Shown here piece after piece: positions 45,116 through 56,564 of a stretch of 64,000 nucleotides of DNA; within the stretch, counting starts at the first letter, position 1; the number at the start of each line of letters is the position of its first letter. Location: assembly GCA_965153355.1 (NCBI GenBank), contig OZ231126.1, forward strand, positions 77,748,001 to 77,812,000, in the 5' to 3' direction. The DNA is from Flaccisagitta enflata. Lineage: Eukaryota; Chaetognatha; Sagittoidea; Aphragmophora. The translations under genes and the position numbers were made by a program. The notes beneath the pieces are model-generated. The model was given only the letters and a program-made list of their open reading frames with translations. It was not told the DNA's origin and searched no databases.

Positions 45116-45390
45116 ACAGCTAAGAAGCAAAGGAGCCTCGGCTTTCCAAGCTATCAGTAACAGACTTGTGCTAAAAAAAGTTCAGATCTTGCCTTTGGTA
45201 ATGAAGGAGCCTACATGTTGAAGGACAAGGAGCTCAAAGCCAAACAGAAAGAAGTTCTTTGGGGCTGTCGCATTGGGAACATTATCGAGATATTACATAG
45301 GGAATATCTTGATGATATCTAGATAATACCCCCAATGCGAAAACCCCTCTTCAAATTGAAGCAGATTTTTCAAAGTTTCAAAGAGAGATC

Positions 45391-45801
45391 ATGAAAGCAA
45401 AATTGGCTTTGACAGATAGTGGATCAGACAAGATGGCAAGAGATTTGGCCAAAAATAAACTGATTTCTATATGTGTGCAAAATGGAACAAAACACAAGTA
45501 TATTGCACTGCTCTCATCTCAAGCTGAGGTTAAAAAGTGCTATGACAAAATCAAAAAGCTAAGTGACGCAGATCAGTTGGCTATTCTGCGCCGAGAAGTG
45601 GCAAATGATTTTGTAGAACATCAGTACAACATCACAGCCAAACAGATGTATGACAATCTGCTTGCTTTGCACACAGTAAACCCATCCGACCAAGAGGTTA
45701 TTACTGTAGAAGATGTCTATGTGGCTTCTGAGTCAGTAGGTACTCAGTCTGCCAGTAAGCAAGCTAAGAGTTCTAGGGTACCTGTGGAGGAGCCTCTGTG
45801 A
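45391..45801 (+). pseudogene. Second part of the unidentified coding remnant
   Basis: 136 codons (MKAKLALTDSGSDKMARDLA ... VKKCYDKIKKLSDADQLAIL ... VNPSDQEVITVEDVYVASES) to TGA, hydrophilic and helical. It lies in the same orientation about 275 bp after the first remnant, with stops between. They may be one degraded gene or two exons, but I found no convincing splice sites joining them. Confidence 0.4.
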
Positions 45802-46395
45802 GACTTCAATTGGCCTGTACAGTAAGAAGAATTTGTTGTTACATTTCAAGAAGATGAAACAAGAGCAAATGATGATCAAGGAAAAACATATTAGATCTAT
45901 CCCAATGATGAAGTTTTGGATGACTTTCTAAGTAACATTGGCTAAAAATGTAAAAAGAAAAGACTTTGTTTTTGCCCTTCTCAATCCTGAGATGAGGCCA
46001 TGAGGGGACAACTAATTGGCTCAGATGAGGCAGAATAATGATTAAAAGTTCCATCTACACACACTGCAAGACACAGAACTCTTTGAGAGATCTTATGAGT
46101 TTCAAAAACATTGTGGCAGAACAATCATTTGTAGTCATATTGCATTACACAAAAACAGGTATATGAAATGGTCTCCCTGTTAGTGTCCCTCTTCCTGTCT
46201 CCCAAGCTCTGGTCTTTGATCTTCCCCATGATGCATTTTATAAGGCAGTTTCACATGTGCAATTTTTTGACAATCACACAAATTAAAACACATGCTTTTC
46301 ATTTTTACTCATCCAAATTGTCTGCTTATTCATTGGATCTCCTATTCAAGAATCTTTCTCAGTTTGGCATCAAAGTTTTTTTTTATGTCCTTTTT
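45802..46395. other. Unassigned DNA after the coding remnant
   Basis: Possibly more decayed coding sequence (an open frame at 46168-46390 is leucine/phenylalanine rich), but no motif is visible. Confidence 0.3.
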
Positions 46396-46396
46396 T

Positions 46397-47258
46397 GGGC
46401 AGCGGCTCCGAAGGGGCCCATGACCTATGCTTTCACACATAGGGGAAATTTTTCCTTCTTCTCCTTCTTCTCCTCGGTCCACCCCCTTCGAAGCTCATCT
46501 CCTGGCTTTAAGGCCCAAATCCTAGCCTTGAGGCCCAAATCCTAGCCTTGAGGCCCAAATCCTATTCTCAAGGCCCAAATTCTAGCCTCAAAGCCCAAAT
46601 CCTAGCCTCAAGGCTCAAATCCCAACCTTGAGGCTCAAATCCCAACCTTGAGGCTCAAATCTCAACCTTGAGGCTCAAATCCCAACCTTGAGGCTTCAAT
46701 CCAAGTCTAGAGGCCCAAATCTTAGCCTCAAAGCTCACATCCCAGCCTCAAGGCTCAAATCCCAGCCTTAAGTCCCATATCTCAGCCTCAAGCCTCAAAT
46801 CCCAGCCTTGAGGCTCAAACCACAGCCTCATGGCTCAATTCTTAGCCTAAAGTCTCAAATCCAAGCCTCAAACCTCATATCCAACCACAAGGACCAAATA
46901 ACAGTCTCATGGCTCAAATCACAACCTAGAGACTCAAATCCCAGCCTCGAGGCTCATATCCTAGCCTAAGGCCTCAAATCCCAGCCTAAAGCCTCCAATC
47001 CCAGCCTTGAGGTTCAAATTGCAGCCTCGAGGCTCAAATTGCAGCCTCATGGCTCAAACCACAGCTTTACGACTCAAAGCACTGCCTTGAGGCTCAAATC
47101 CCATTATCTATGCTCAAATTCAATCCTAGAGCTTCAAAACTTATTAAGCATAAGTTATCGGCCCCTTCGGGGCCGCTGCCCCTCTCACCATCACACACTC
47201 ACATATACTCACATAGGGGCAACGGGTACCCCTGACCATCTAACGCTTTTGCGACTAT
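46397..47258 (-). mobile_element. Family B element, the longest copy
   Basis: It reads GGGCAGCGGCTCCGAAGGGG, CCATGACCTATGCTTTCACA, a TTCTCCTTCTTCTCC block, about 30 units of CTTGAGGCTCAAATCCCAGC type, AAGCATAAGTTATCGGCCCC + TTCGGGGCCGCTGCCCC, and ends with the inverted leader GGGGCAACGGGTACC...CTAACGCTTTTGCGACTA. It is the mirror image of 24467-25231, which fixes which end is the leader. Confidence 0.8.
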
Positions 47259-47715
47259 TGTTTTATGCAATTTTTATTTCTTAATAATGCTTGATGTGAT
47301 TACAGATGAATACATGTACTGAAAAAAATATCTGAACTTTTTTTTTCATCTTCTTTCAATTGGTGAGGTTTTGATCAATTCAACTAACAGAAAAGCTAGA
47401 AAAACACAATACTAATTAAAACAAGAACAAGAACAAGAATCTTACTGTAAATATATTACATTGACTAATTTTTTTCTATGTTAAAGAAGCTACTTTTCAA
47501 AAATGAAAAAAAAATGTAGAGTCTTTGCATTTAGATGCATGAAATAGTACATGAAAACATTAGTAAGTAAGGTATTTTTACTTAAAAACCAATGTTTTTG
47601 CTCAAAAACGCTATAAAAATACTGAAAATATGGTCATTTTCTTGTTTTGGGCCTTCCCAGGTTTTTTTTTTCAAGGCACAGCCCCCAAATTGGTACAAAC
47701 TCTAATATTTTGAGT
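47259..47715. other. AT-rich intergenic DNA
   Basis: No gene or recognisable repeat. Confidence 0.3.
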
Positions 47716-47718
47716 CTA

Positions 47719-48129
47719 CAGAGGAAGGATAAATATAAGATGTGAACCCCCCTAAAACTGTAGCACCCCCCCTTACAGCTCAAACTACAGCAATAAATAA
47801 TAAATTTAACATTGCTAATTAAAGCTTATGACTATACAAGTGGCGCCACCAGAGCGATTTTGAAATTTCCATTCCAGTAACAAATCATAAAAGAAAAACC
47901 TTGATTTTTTGAATTTTTAGTAATAGTAAATTTTAATACTTTATTAAGCTATATCTTGACTTTAAAGACAAAAGGAAAAAATCGCTCTGGTGACGCTACT
48001 TGTAATGTCTTGTATTGATATAAACATTTTTCCTCCACCATTTGAATGTCTATAATCTAATTGGTTAGAGCTGTAGGGGGGGTGCTACAGTTTTCAGGGG
48101 GTTCACACCTTATATTTACCTTCTCTCTG
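47719..48129. mobile_element. TA-flanked foldback MITE (CAGAGGAAGG ends)
   Basis: Left CAGAGGAAGGATAAATATAA and inverted right CAGAGAGAAGGTAAATATAA are bounded by TA on both sides (47717-47718, 48130-48131). GTGAACCCCC, CTGTAGCACCCCCCC and, deeper, GTGGCGCCACCAGAGCGAT / ATCGCTCTGGTGACGC pair. A TA duplication fits the Tc1/mariner superfamily. Confidence 0.7.
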
Positions 48130-48421
48130 TACTGAGCTTAAAAAAAAGGGTAGCAAGCTCATTTCGCTACGGTGACCCCTTCTCGTACTCCTTTATCACT
48201 AGTTAGTTGCAACTTCTTTATTTCAATGTGAGGACCATTTTGTAAGTGAGTATCGCAAAGCGATAAGTATATGATTTCTGCAAAGAAATCAAAAAGACAA
48301 AAATGAGTCGAACGATAAAACCCTACTGACTCATTGGCACAGTGAAGGTTCGTCATTTGGTCATAGTCTGCAATCCCAAGGGGAACGCCCATGCCCTCAG
48401 CAATAGTAACAATATTTTTTT

Positions 48422-48624
48422 AATCGCGTGCACGCGACTCTACAACCCGATTTGTCGGTCGGTTGGTCGGTCGATCGGTTGATTGGTTGGTCAGTCGGTC
48501 ACATTTTACTTTTTTATATGATTTTATTTCTTGACCTCACTGCTCCTGCCCAAATGATCTAGTGACCTCAAACATTGCCCCTGCCCACCCGCTCGCGACT
48601 TCGGTAGCCGCGTGTCCGGCCTTG
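48422..48624 (-). mobile_element. Family A element, near-canonical
   Basis: AATCGCGTGCACGCGACT, CTACAACCCGATTTGTCGG, a GGTTGGTCG block, CACATTTTACTTTTTTA, GACCTCACTGCTCCTGCCCA, GCCCCTGCCCACCCGCTCGC and GTGTCCGGCCTTG. It aligns along its whole length with the inverse of 40924-41126. Confidence 0.8.
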
Positions 48625-48707
48625 TTTCTTAGTAAGGTAACATAAAAAACGAAATGGGAAAAGAGAAATGAGAGAACGCGAAAAAAAAGAGAAATAAACC
48701 AGTTATA

Positions 48708-48901
<194 letters not shown>

Positions 48902-49333
48902 CGGCACTATGTTTTGCGAAATGTTATTAAACGGAAAAATCTAAGATTTGGTAAGATGATTTAAAAGAAGTTTTTTATCGCCTGATTATGTTTTTAGCGC
49001 GCCTGATTTTGTCAAATCTAGAGCAGAGTGTTTGGGAGCTTCACAATGTGTTCACATAGCAAAAGTTGCTTATTTCTTTTCATCCTCTTTACCTAATGTG
49101 GAGTGTCCAATTTTAGGACCCTTACCATTTTTTGTTTATCAAAAATCATTCATCTTCCGTTTTTGAGAGCCTAATTTGTATAGTGCAGTGGGATAAAACA
49201 ATATCTTATTTGAATTAGCTTTTACAAATTTCTACTCTTTATAGAATTGTTAATCTGCCTTTTCACGAGCTCTTTCGTGAGTTATATTCTGATATTTTAA
49301 TTTATCTTTACAAAAATCATGATTTTCTAAAAC

Positions 49334-50722
49334 TAACAATTGGTCCTTTTGTAACAAGACTACACAGGATTTTGCTGAATTCTGGGAAACCTGAGGAAAC
49401 TTTAAGGCCAAAACAAAAACGGAATATGAAGGAATTTTGAGAAAAGGAAAATGTTCATCTTCATGATTTTTTTTTCACTCCATATTGGGTTAGCAGGACA
49501 AAAAGAAAATCAAATTTTTTTCTATGCAAATCGCCCAAGCAGAGTGTGTACATAGACTGTTGAAAACGCTATTGTCCGTGGCAAAAGTTTAAATAAGAAT
49601 TAAATTTAGAATTGAAATCTGAATTGTCTGAGATCATTAATCTCGCTTTGAAAATAAAGTTGTTTTTAAAAAGTCTTGCCTCTGGATAGTAAAAGTAGTT
49701 ACTTGCCTGACGTGGCCGATGAAAATACTGTTCAAAACCAGCATACCATTTCCTATAACCATCTTTCAATTTTCTATTCCTCAAACTGTCCCTTGGTTTT
49801 CTACTACAGTAGAGCTTCACTAGAAGGCACCCGCTAATAAGGCATGCCCGCCTATAAGGCATACAACTTACATTCCCATGAGAAATTTTGTAGTTAATCT
49901 TATACTGGCAATAAAGCAGCTTCATTATTAGGCATAATTTAGCCCAGTCCCCTCTAATGCGCTCTAGTGAAGCTTAACTGTATTTCACATTTGATCAAAT
50001 TAACAGCTGCTTCAAATTATTGTCCATTTGGTTGTACATATAGTATTTTCAAAGTGCGGCTAAATTTACATCGGCTTTATTCTAAATTTCCAACATGGAC
50101 ATATCTGACGTGGCTTAATTTCTGTCAATAATTGACGTCATCCATACTCAATTTAAAAAACAAATATGATTCTTTTTGACTTTTGATATTGGTTCATTTT
50201 GTACAATGTACAAGCATAAAGAAAAAAAGATTATGATTTTTATATTGTTTGAAATTGCTTTTATTGTTTGTAACAAAATGCAATGCGTTATTGACTCATT
50301 TGTACAACGTGTTGCAAGCTAACAGAACGTGAACATACGAATGAGAAAAGACGCTTGATCGCAAGACTGTGTAATTAGGGTAGGGGCTCGATTGCCTAGG
50401 TTGGAATTGGCGTTTGCTCACCATTTTTTTGTCAAAATTAATGTATTAGGGGATGAATGATACAATTTATATATTCATTTTACTCATTTTTACCCAGGGG
50501 CCCGCATGTTTAAGGCAAAAGGTGAGATGCGCGAAAATTGCAAAAATGAGAAAAATGGTTTGATTTGTTGCTTCACTTGTTTTTTTATATTTTCTCAATG
50601 GATTGATAAAAAACCTTGAGATTGGTCTTTTTGAGAGATATTTAGTAGAAGAATATGGACTATTGAGGCATAGATAAAAAGACCCAAGGGGCCCCTCCAG
50701 AGGTGCTCTTAAGACCACAAAA
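49334..50722. repeat. Tandem segmental duplication, unit 1 (carries a MITE)
   Basis: 1389 bp that repeat at 50723-51937 with very high identity by eye. The junction word TAACA lies at both breakpoints. The units differ mainly by the 174-bp insert at 49807. Confidence 0.9.
49807..49980. mobile_element. TA-flanked MITE with an exact empty site in the sister duplicate
   Basis: 174 bp with ends CAGTAGAGCTTCACTAGA and, inverted, CAGTTAAGCTTCACTAGA, flanked by TA on both sides. The other duplicate reads TTTTCTACTATTTCAC with a single TA. This is the footprint of a Tc1/mariner-type insertion into one copy only. Confidence 0.9.
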
Positions 50723-51937
50723 TAACAATTGGTCCTTTTGTAACAAGACTACACAGGATTTTGCTGAATTCTGGGAAACCTGAGGAAACTTTAAGGCCAA
50801 AACAAAAACGGAATATGAAGGAATTTTGAGAAAAGGAAAATGGTCATCTTCATGATTTTTTTTCACTCCATATTGGGTTAGCAGGACAAAAAGAAAATCA
50901 AATTTTTTTTCTATGCAAATCGCCCAAGCAGAGTGTGTACATAGACTGTTGAAAACGCTATTGTCCGTGGCAAAAGTTTAAATAAGAATTAAAACTAGAA
51001 TTGAAATCTGAATTGTCTGAGATCATTAATCTCGCTTTGAAAATAAAGTTGTTTTTAAAAAGTCTCGCCTCTGGATAGTAAAAGTAGTTACTTGCCTGAC
51101 GTGGCCGATGAAAATACTGTTCAAAACCAGCATACCATTTCCTATAACCATCTTTCAATTTTCTATTCCTCAAACTGTCCCTTGGTTTTCTACTATTTCA
51201 CATTTGATCAAATTAACAGCTGCTTCAAATTATTGTCCATTTGGTTGTACATATAGTATTTTCAAAGTGCGGCTAAATTTACATCAGCTTTATTCTAAAT
51301 TTCCAACATGGACATATCTGACGTGGCTTAATTTCTGTCAATAATTGACGTCATCCATACTCAATTTAAAAAACAAATATGATTCTTTTTGACTTTTGAT
51401 ATTGGTTCATTTTGTACAATGTACAAGCATAAAAAAAAAAAAAGATTACGATTTTTATATTGTTTGAAATTGCTTTTATTGTTTGTAACAAAATGCAATG
51501 CGTTATTGACTCATTTGTACAACGTGTTGCAAGCTAACGGAACGTGAACATACGAATGAGAAAAGACGCTTGATCGCAAGACTGTGTAATTAGGGTAGGG
51601 GCTTGATTGCCTAGGTTGGAATTGGCGTTTGCTCACCATTTTTTTGTCAAAATTAATGTATTAGGGGATGAATGATACAATTTTTTTATTCATTTTACTC
51701 ATTTTTACCCAGGGGCCCGCATGTTTAAGGCAAAAGGTGAGATGCGCGAAAATCGCAAAAATGAGAAAAATGGTTTGATTTGTTGCTTCACTTGTTTTTT
51801 TATATTTTCTCAATGGATTGATAAAAAACCTTGAGATTGGTCTTTTTGAGAGATATTTAGTAGAAGAATATGGACTATTGAGGCATAGATAAAAAGACTC
51901 AAGGGGCCCCTCCAGAGGTGCTCTTGAGACCACAAAA
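50723..51937. repeat. Tandem segmental duplication, unit 2 (empty site)
   Basis: 1215 bp. The short ORFs it shares with unit 1 are duplicated by descent and are not evidence of coding. Confidence 0.9.
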
Positions 51938-51994
51938 TAACATGGTTTTTGTGGGAATTTCTCCTTTCAGGGCAATGAAAATATAATCTTTTGT

Positions 51995-52440
51995 GAATGT
52001 ACAGTTATATCTGATGGTGGGGTACACAAATAAGGCCTAAGGGCCCATGAGGGGCCCCTAGAGGGACCCTAAATAGCTCATAACTCTGAAAAGTGACCAA
52101 AACTTGTTTTTTTTAGGACAATGAAGTGCCAAATAATCTGTTCAGATACTGTCCTCTAATGCAGGAGAACTAGATGTAAATAAAATTAAAGACTTAGGAC
52201 CCCAGATGGCTCACTCCTAAGGGCCACAACGACCCACAATAACCAAAAATGCTCAAAATCTTAATATTTTTCTGGTTCTTTGTGCTTTGTGCAAAGTGGA
52301 TAGACTGGTTTATCACACCTGCATACTATAATTGGAATATTATTTTAATTGTCCATTCATGATTTTTATTCATTCATCCAATCATTCATTCATTCATTCA
52401 TTCATTCATTCATTCACACATACATTCATTAATTCAGCAC
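51995..52440. repeat. Left arm of a ~1.8-kb inverted repeat
   Basis: GGTGGGGTACACAAATAAGG, TTCAGATACTGTC and GACTGGTTTAT pair in reverse with 53300-53760 at about 70% identity. The arm ends in an ATTC run. Confidence 0.65.
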
Positions 52441-52504
52441 CTTTATTCTATGTTTAACAGCCATGTGATAATTATTTAGTGCAGATTTTTAAATTCTTTT
52501 TAAA

Positions 52505-52720
52505 CAATCATGGCAGAAGCTTAGGTCGACGAAGTTACAGAGTTTCTTGAGGTTTCAACGCTTGGACAACAGATAAAAAATGCAGAAGCATACCAGGTTG
52601 CCACTGACAGTTGGGCTATGGTCAGAGAATTTTGGTTGACTGAGATAGAGATTAATTTCAAATGGAAGAAACTTAGCAACAGAGAGGGGTGCATAATTTA
52701 TGCTTCTGGCCTGGGGGTAT
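52505..52720 (+). pseudogene. Short protein-like remnant between the inverted-repeat arms
   Basis: After ATG GCA GAA GCT TAG a frame of about 63 codons reads EFLEVSTLGQQIKNAEAYQV, DSWAMVREFWLTEIEINF and KWKKLSNREGCIIYASGLG. The early stop and lack of motifs make it a decayed fragment at best. Its place between inverted arms could make it a remnant of a transposon's own gene. Confidence 0.25.
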
Positions 52721-52891
52721 GAGCAAAAAACATAGCTTTGGCCATTTCCTTCAGTTGATATTCTTCAATAACAGGTTCACTGTCCTTGTTTCTGGTATCA
52801 AAAGATCAATTAATGATGGCTGGGATGGAAGAATTCTTAAGATCTTCCTGGTATTAATGTCAGTTTGACAATGTTAGAATTAACTCATTTT

Positions 52892-53077
52892 AGGTTGCGT
52901 GCAACATGACTTTACACCCCCCTTAGTCTATCAGTCCGTCCATAAGTTGGTTGGTCGGTCTGTCACAATCTTTTTTTTATTCTCTTACCTTGTTGCTTCT
53001 GCCCAAGTGGTCTAGGAACCTCTAATATAGCCCCTGTCCACCCACACGCAATTGGGGTAGCTGTGTTTCCCGCCTTG
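52892..53077 (-). mobile_element. Family A element inside the inverted repeat
   Basis: AGGTTGCGTGCAACATGACT, CCCCCTTAGTC, GTTGGTCGGTCTGTCACA, CTTCTGCCCAAGTGGTCTAG, GCCCCTGTCCACCCACACGC and TGTGTTTCCCGCCTTG. A diverged full copy. Confidence 0.65.
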
Positions 53078-53299
53078 TTCAAGTAGAGATTGAATGAACT
53101 AGTCCGATCCTAATCCCCTTACATATTCACATTCATTTTCAATCTTGAAAAAGAACAAAAAAATAAAAAGATAAACAAAAAAACAAAAAACAAAACAAAA
53201 AGCTGTTAAAAGACCATTGCACATTATATTGGAGGATATCAACATGCAAGTCATGATTCTTAAGTGTAAGCAGCAGCTTCTTATAGATTAATCAGTTAT

Positions 53300-53760
53300 G
53301 AAATAAATCATTTTCTGTATTGTGACTGAATGAATAAATAAAAGGGAAGAATGAATTAATGAACAAATGAAAGAAAGAATGAATGGAATCACCATTACAT
53401 AAAAACATGCAATTGTAATAAACCAGTCCATACACTTTAGAGTAAAATAAAAGAAAATATCAAGATTTTGGCTATTTGTTGCCATTTTGGGTCTTTGGAG
53501 CCCTCTGATAGGGCCTATCTGGGATCTAAAGCCTTCACATTTATTCAAATAATGTTTTTCTGCACGAGATGACAGTATCTGAATAGGTAATTGGCATTTC
53601 ATTACCATAGAGGCAAAAAACTACTGAAAATGCCAAGATTTTAGTTATTTCCCAATATTTTAAGTTAGTTGGGGCCCTTGGATCAACCCCTTTAGGGACC
53701 CCTTATCTTGTTTTGTGTACCCCACCACTAGAAAACTGTTATAATCTTTCGATAACAACT
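53300..53760. repeat. Right arm of the ~1.8-kb inverted repeat
   Basis: Reverse complement of 51995-52440. Ends near GTGTACCCCACCAC. Confidence 0.65.
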
Positions 53761-53977
53761 TCAAATCTCCAAACTCAATTCTCGTGTGTCAATTTCTGAA
53801 TGGAAACTAAGTAGCACCCAACCCTTTCTAAGGGAACAGAGGCCTGCACTGTGGAATACATAGAAAAAAATCCTGTGGTTCCTACAGCTTCTGCGTTTTA
53901 CAAAATTTCGTCCCCTTTACTCTACGGCATCTGCTCAAATATGTACATGCAGTAGTCGTCGTGAATGAAAGAAAATC

Positions 53978-54844
53978 CAGGCCGGATACACGGTTACCCC
54001 AGTCGCCTGTGGGTGGGCAGGGGCCGTATTTTAGGTCAGTGGAGCATTTTAGCGGGCGCAGGGAGGCCAGAAAGACCACAAACAGGTCGCCCAAGGGCAA
54101 TATATGGTCAGCGATACCCTTTGCCCTGCTTTGAGTGATTGTGAGTTGGAGTGAGGGGAAGCAGGGCAGCGGCCCCGAAGGGGACGAAGTCCTGTAGAAC
54201 ACAGGGGGACTTTCGTTCGTCCTGCCTTACGTGGATGAGATGCTACATAGAGGGTTGACTGAAGGCCTTCAAGAGCTTAAATTGAGGTCTAAGAAGGCTG
54301 ATGTAAGGCCTGAGAATGCCAATTGGAAGCTTGAGAGGACTAACTTGAGGCCTAATTTGAGGCATGAGAGGACAGGTTTGAGGCATGGGAATTTCGATTT
54401 GAGGCTTGCGAGGCCTAATTTGAGGTCTGAAAGGCCAGGTTTAAGGCCTGAGAGGCCGGATTTGAGGCCTGAGAGGCTGGATTTGAGGCCTGAGAGGCTG
54501 GATTTGAGGCTAGAGAGGCTGGATTTGAGGCCTGAGAGGCTGAATTTGAGACCTGAGAGGCTGGATTAGAGGCCTGAGAGGCTGGATTAGAGGCCTGAGG
54601 GGCTATATTTGAGGCCTAAGAGGCCAGATCTTAGGCCTGAGGGGCCTGATAAGGGGGGGGGGACGAACTAACGAACGAACTAACTAACGAATGGACGAAC
54701 GAACAAAAGTCCCCCTGTGTTCTACAGGACTTCGTCCCCTTCGGGGCCGCTGCCCAAAAAACATACTTACCGCAAGTAAGTCAAGGGTAACCGATAGACA
54801 GACGGACCGACAAAGTTAGGTGAAGAGTCGCGTGGCACGCGACT
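53978..54844 (+). mobile_element. Family A element split by family B
   Basis: A left half AGGCCGGATACACGGTTACC, CCAGTCGCCTGTGGGTGGGC ... AGGGAGGCC (53978-54084). A right half ACCGATAGACAGACGG, ACAAAGTTAGGTGAAG and hairpin AGTCGCGTGGCACGCGACT (54826-54844). Family B occupies the middle. Confidence 0.75.
54085..54755 (+). mobile_element. Family B element nested in family A
   Basis: Leader GGTCGCCCAAGGGCAATATA, GGGCAGCGGCCCCGAAGGGG + ACGAAGTCCTGTAGAACACA. A 20-bp array (GAGGCCTGAGAGGCTGGATT) of about 18 units follows, then (ACGAACTA)n, then the mirrored AAGTCCCCCTGTGTTCTACA and CCTTCGGGGCCGCTGCCC. Same subfamily as 7427-8023, but its array runs in one direction only. Confidence 0.8.
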
Positions 54845-55086
54845 TCTTGTAATAGTATTCAAGAGAACTGAATTTGTACCTAGACTAAAGAGTACGAATA
54901 AAGGCGATTTGGTAGGACGTCATACCGGGGCAACAAGCATTTTCTAGGTAGCACGAATGCAGTGCATGAGTGGTTGATTAAGGTAAGCTTTGTTATGTGT
55001 AGTAGATGGTATTTTTTGATGAGCCATAACAGTGTCATGCGCTACAAGTCGTGTTTCAGAATTCTAGAAGCAGTTTTTGGTAACAA

Positions 55087-55565
55087 CAAGGCCAGATACA
55101 CGGGCCAAGACGGTGCGCGGCGTTATTGATTCTTAGACCTATCCCTAGCTCCATCTTACCTATCCCTAGCTCCATCTGACCTATCCCTAGCTCTCTCAGA
55201 CCTATCTAGAACTCTATCGGACCTATCCCGAGCTCTATCAGACGTGCAGACCTATCCTTAGCACTTTCAAACCTGTCCTCAGCTATGTCTGACCTATCCC
55301 CAGCTCTATCAGACCTATCCCCAGACCTATCCGACCTATCCCCAGCTCTATCCGACCTATCACCAGCTCTATCAGACCTATCCCCAACTCTATTAGACTG
55401 AAATGTAGCTGATTATTTTTTTTAATAAAGTGACGAGTATCATCAATGATGAACGAAATGAGCTTTCAATTGATTTCAAACATTTTTAGCGATTTTTCAT
55501 TTGAGCGTGACCGACGGACGGACGGAGACGGACAGAGCCTCTTATAGAGGTGCTATGGCGCACCT
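55087..55565 (+). mobile_element. Family C element, second copy
   Basis: CAAGGCCAGATACACGGGCC, AAGACGGTGCGCGGCG and TTGATTCTTAGACC, then an array of CTATCAGACCTATCCCCAGCT-like units (55135-55395). TTTTTCATTTGAGCGTGACC, a GACGGACGGAC block and CCTCTTATAG precede the stem AGGTGCTATGGCGCACCT. Collinear with 39390-39792. Confidence 0.8.
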
Positions 55566-55712
55566 AAAAATCATCACAGCATATTTCTGAATCATTTCGA
55601 GTGATTTTTGCTTCTTTTAGAGATTTTCAACTCGAGCGTGACCGTCCATCCAACCGACCAATCGACCAACCAACCGACGGACATAGCCTCTTATAGAGGT
55701 GCTATGGAATGA
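55566..55712 (+). mobile_element. Family C/A fragment in tandem with the preceding copy
   Basis: TTTTCAACTCGAGCGTGACC, a GACCAACC block and CCTCTTATAGAGGTGCTATG repeat the right end of family C. The left half is absent. Confidence 0.6.
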
Positions 55713-55739
55713 ACAAAGAAACAGACATATCCAGAATTG

Positions 55740-56560
55740 CGGGAAGAAGATGAATGACAACGAGTGGGCAAAATTCATTAGCATTCAGCACCGCCTTACC
55801 TCCGCTCATCATAACGCCCCTTCAGTACTCATTGCCACCTCTATTTTAGTATTTTTCACTCGTTGTCACTTTCATAGCCATTCATTGCCACTCACCATTT
55901 CAACTTATTGCCTCTCCAATTTGCGACTCATTTGCCATTTCCTTCAGAAGCCCAACGCCATTTTCTTGCAGTTAGTGCCATTTTCCCGCACTCAGTGTCA
56001 TTGCCACTTCCACGTTGAGCCCTATTTTGCCTTTGCAAAAAACAAGGCCAACACCTATAAGTCGCGTGCGAGACATAAATTACTTAAGATGACTTTTATT
56101 GACTCATGATGACTTAAAATAACTCAAGACCAGAGATTAGGTATCGAGACCCGGCAATCCGTTTATCGGTGCGGTCAAATTGGATAACGGATAACGGAAA
56201 ATCCACCATGAAAACCGATTGCTCCTCTTCCTCTTCCTCTTCCTCCTCTTCCTCCTCCTTTTCCTTCCCCCTCCACTCTTTTATTCTTCCAAGATCCTTT
56301 GTTTCTTAAAGTCGATCTTATACCGCTTTCTCTCTTGACAGTGTTTTGGCGAATGTATATCACAAGGATCATCATGAGTCAAATGCAACGAACCTTATAC
56401 AAAATCTGTTCCTTCTACATTTACATGAATAACGTGTAACCTTGTTTTGAATTACATCCAGTTATTTAGGGATAACGACCTTAGTATAAAATGGCGGATT
56501 TCTACTATATAACGACCTCATAACGCCCGACTACTGACATACAGTAACGCAAATCTCTGA
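55740..56560. other. Intergenic DNA, no gene seen
   Basis: TTGCCA/TTGCCATTT words recur at 55820-56030 as a degenerate array. A CCTCTT-rich run lies at 56220-56262. Confidence 0.35.
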
Positions 56561-56564
56561 CAAC

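Noticed and set aside
49569-49925. 118-codon minus-strand ORF conserved in both tandem units
   Set aside because: Its conservation is due to the recent duplication, and in unit 1 it runs through the MITE.
55699-56109. 136-codon plus-strand ORF
   Set aside because: It starts inside a family C end and runs through TTGCCATTT-type degenerate repeats. No motif or splice site.
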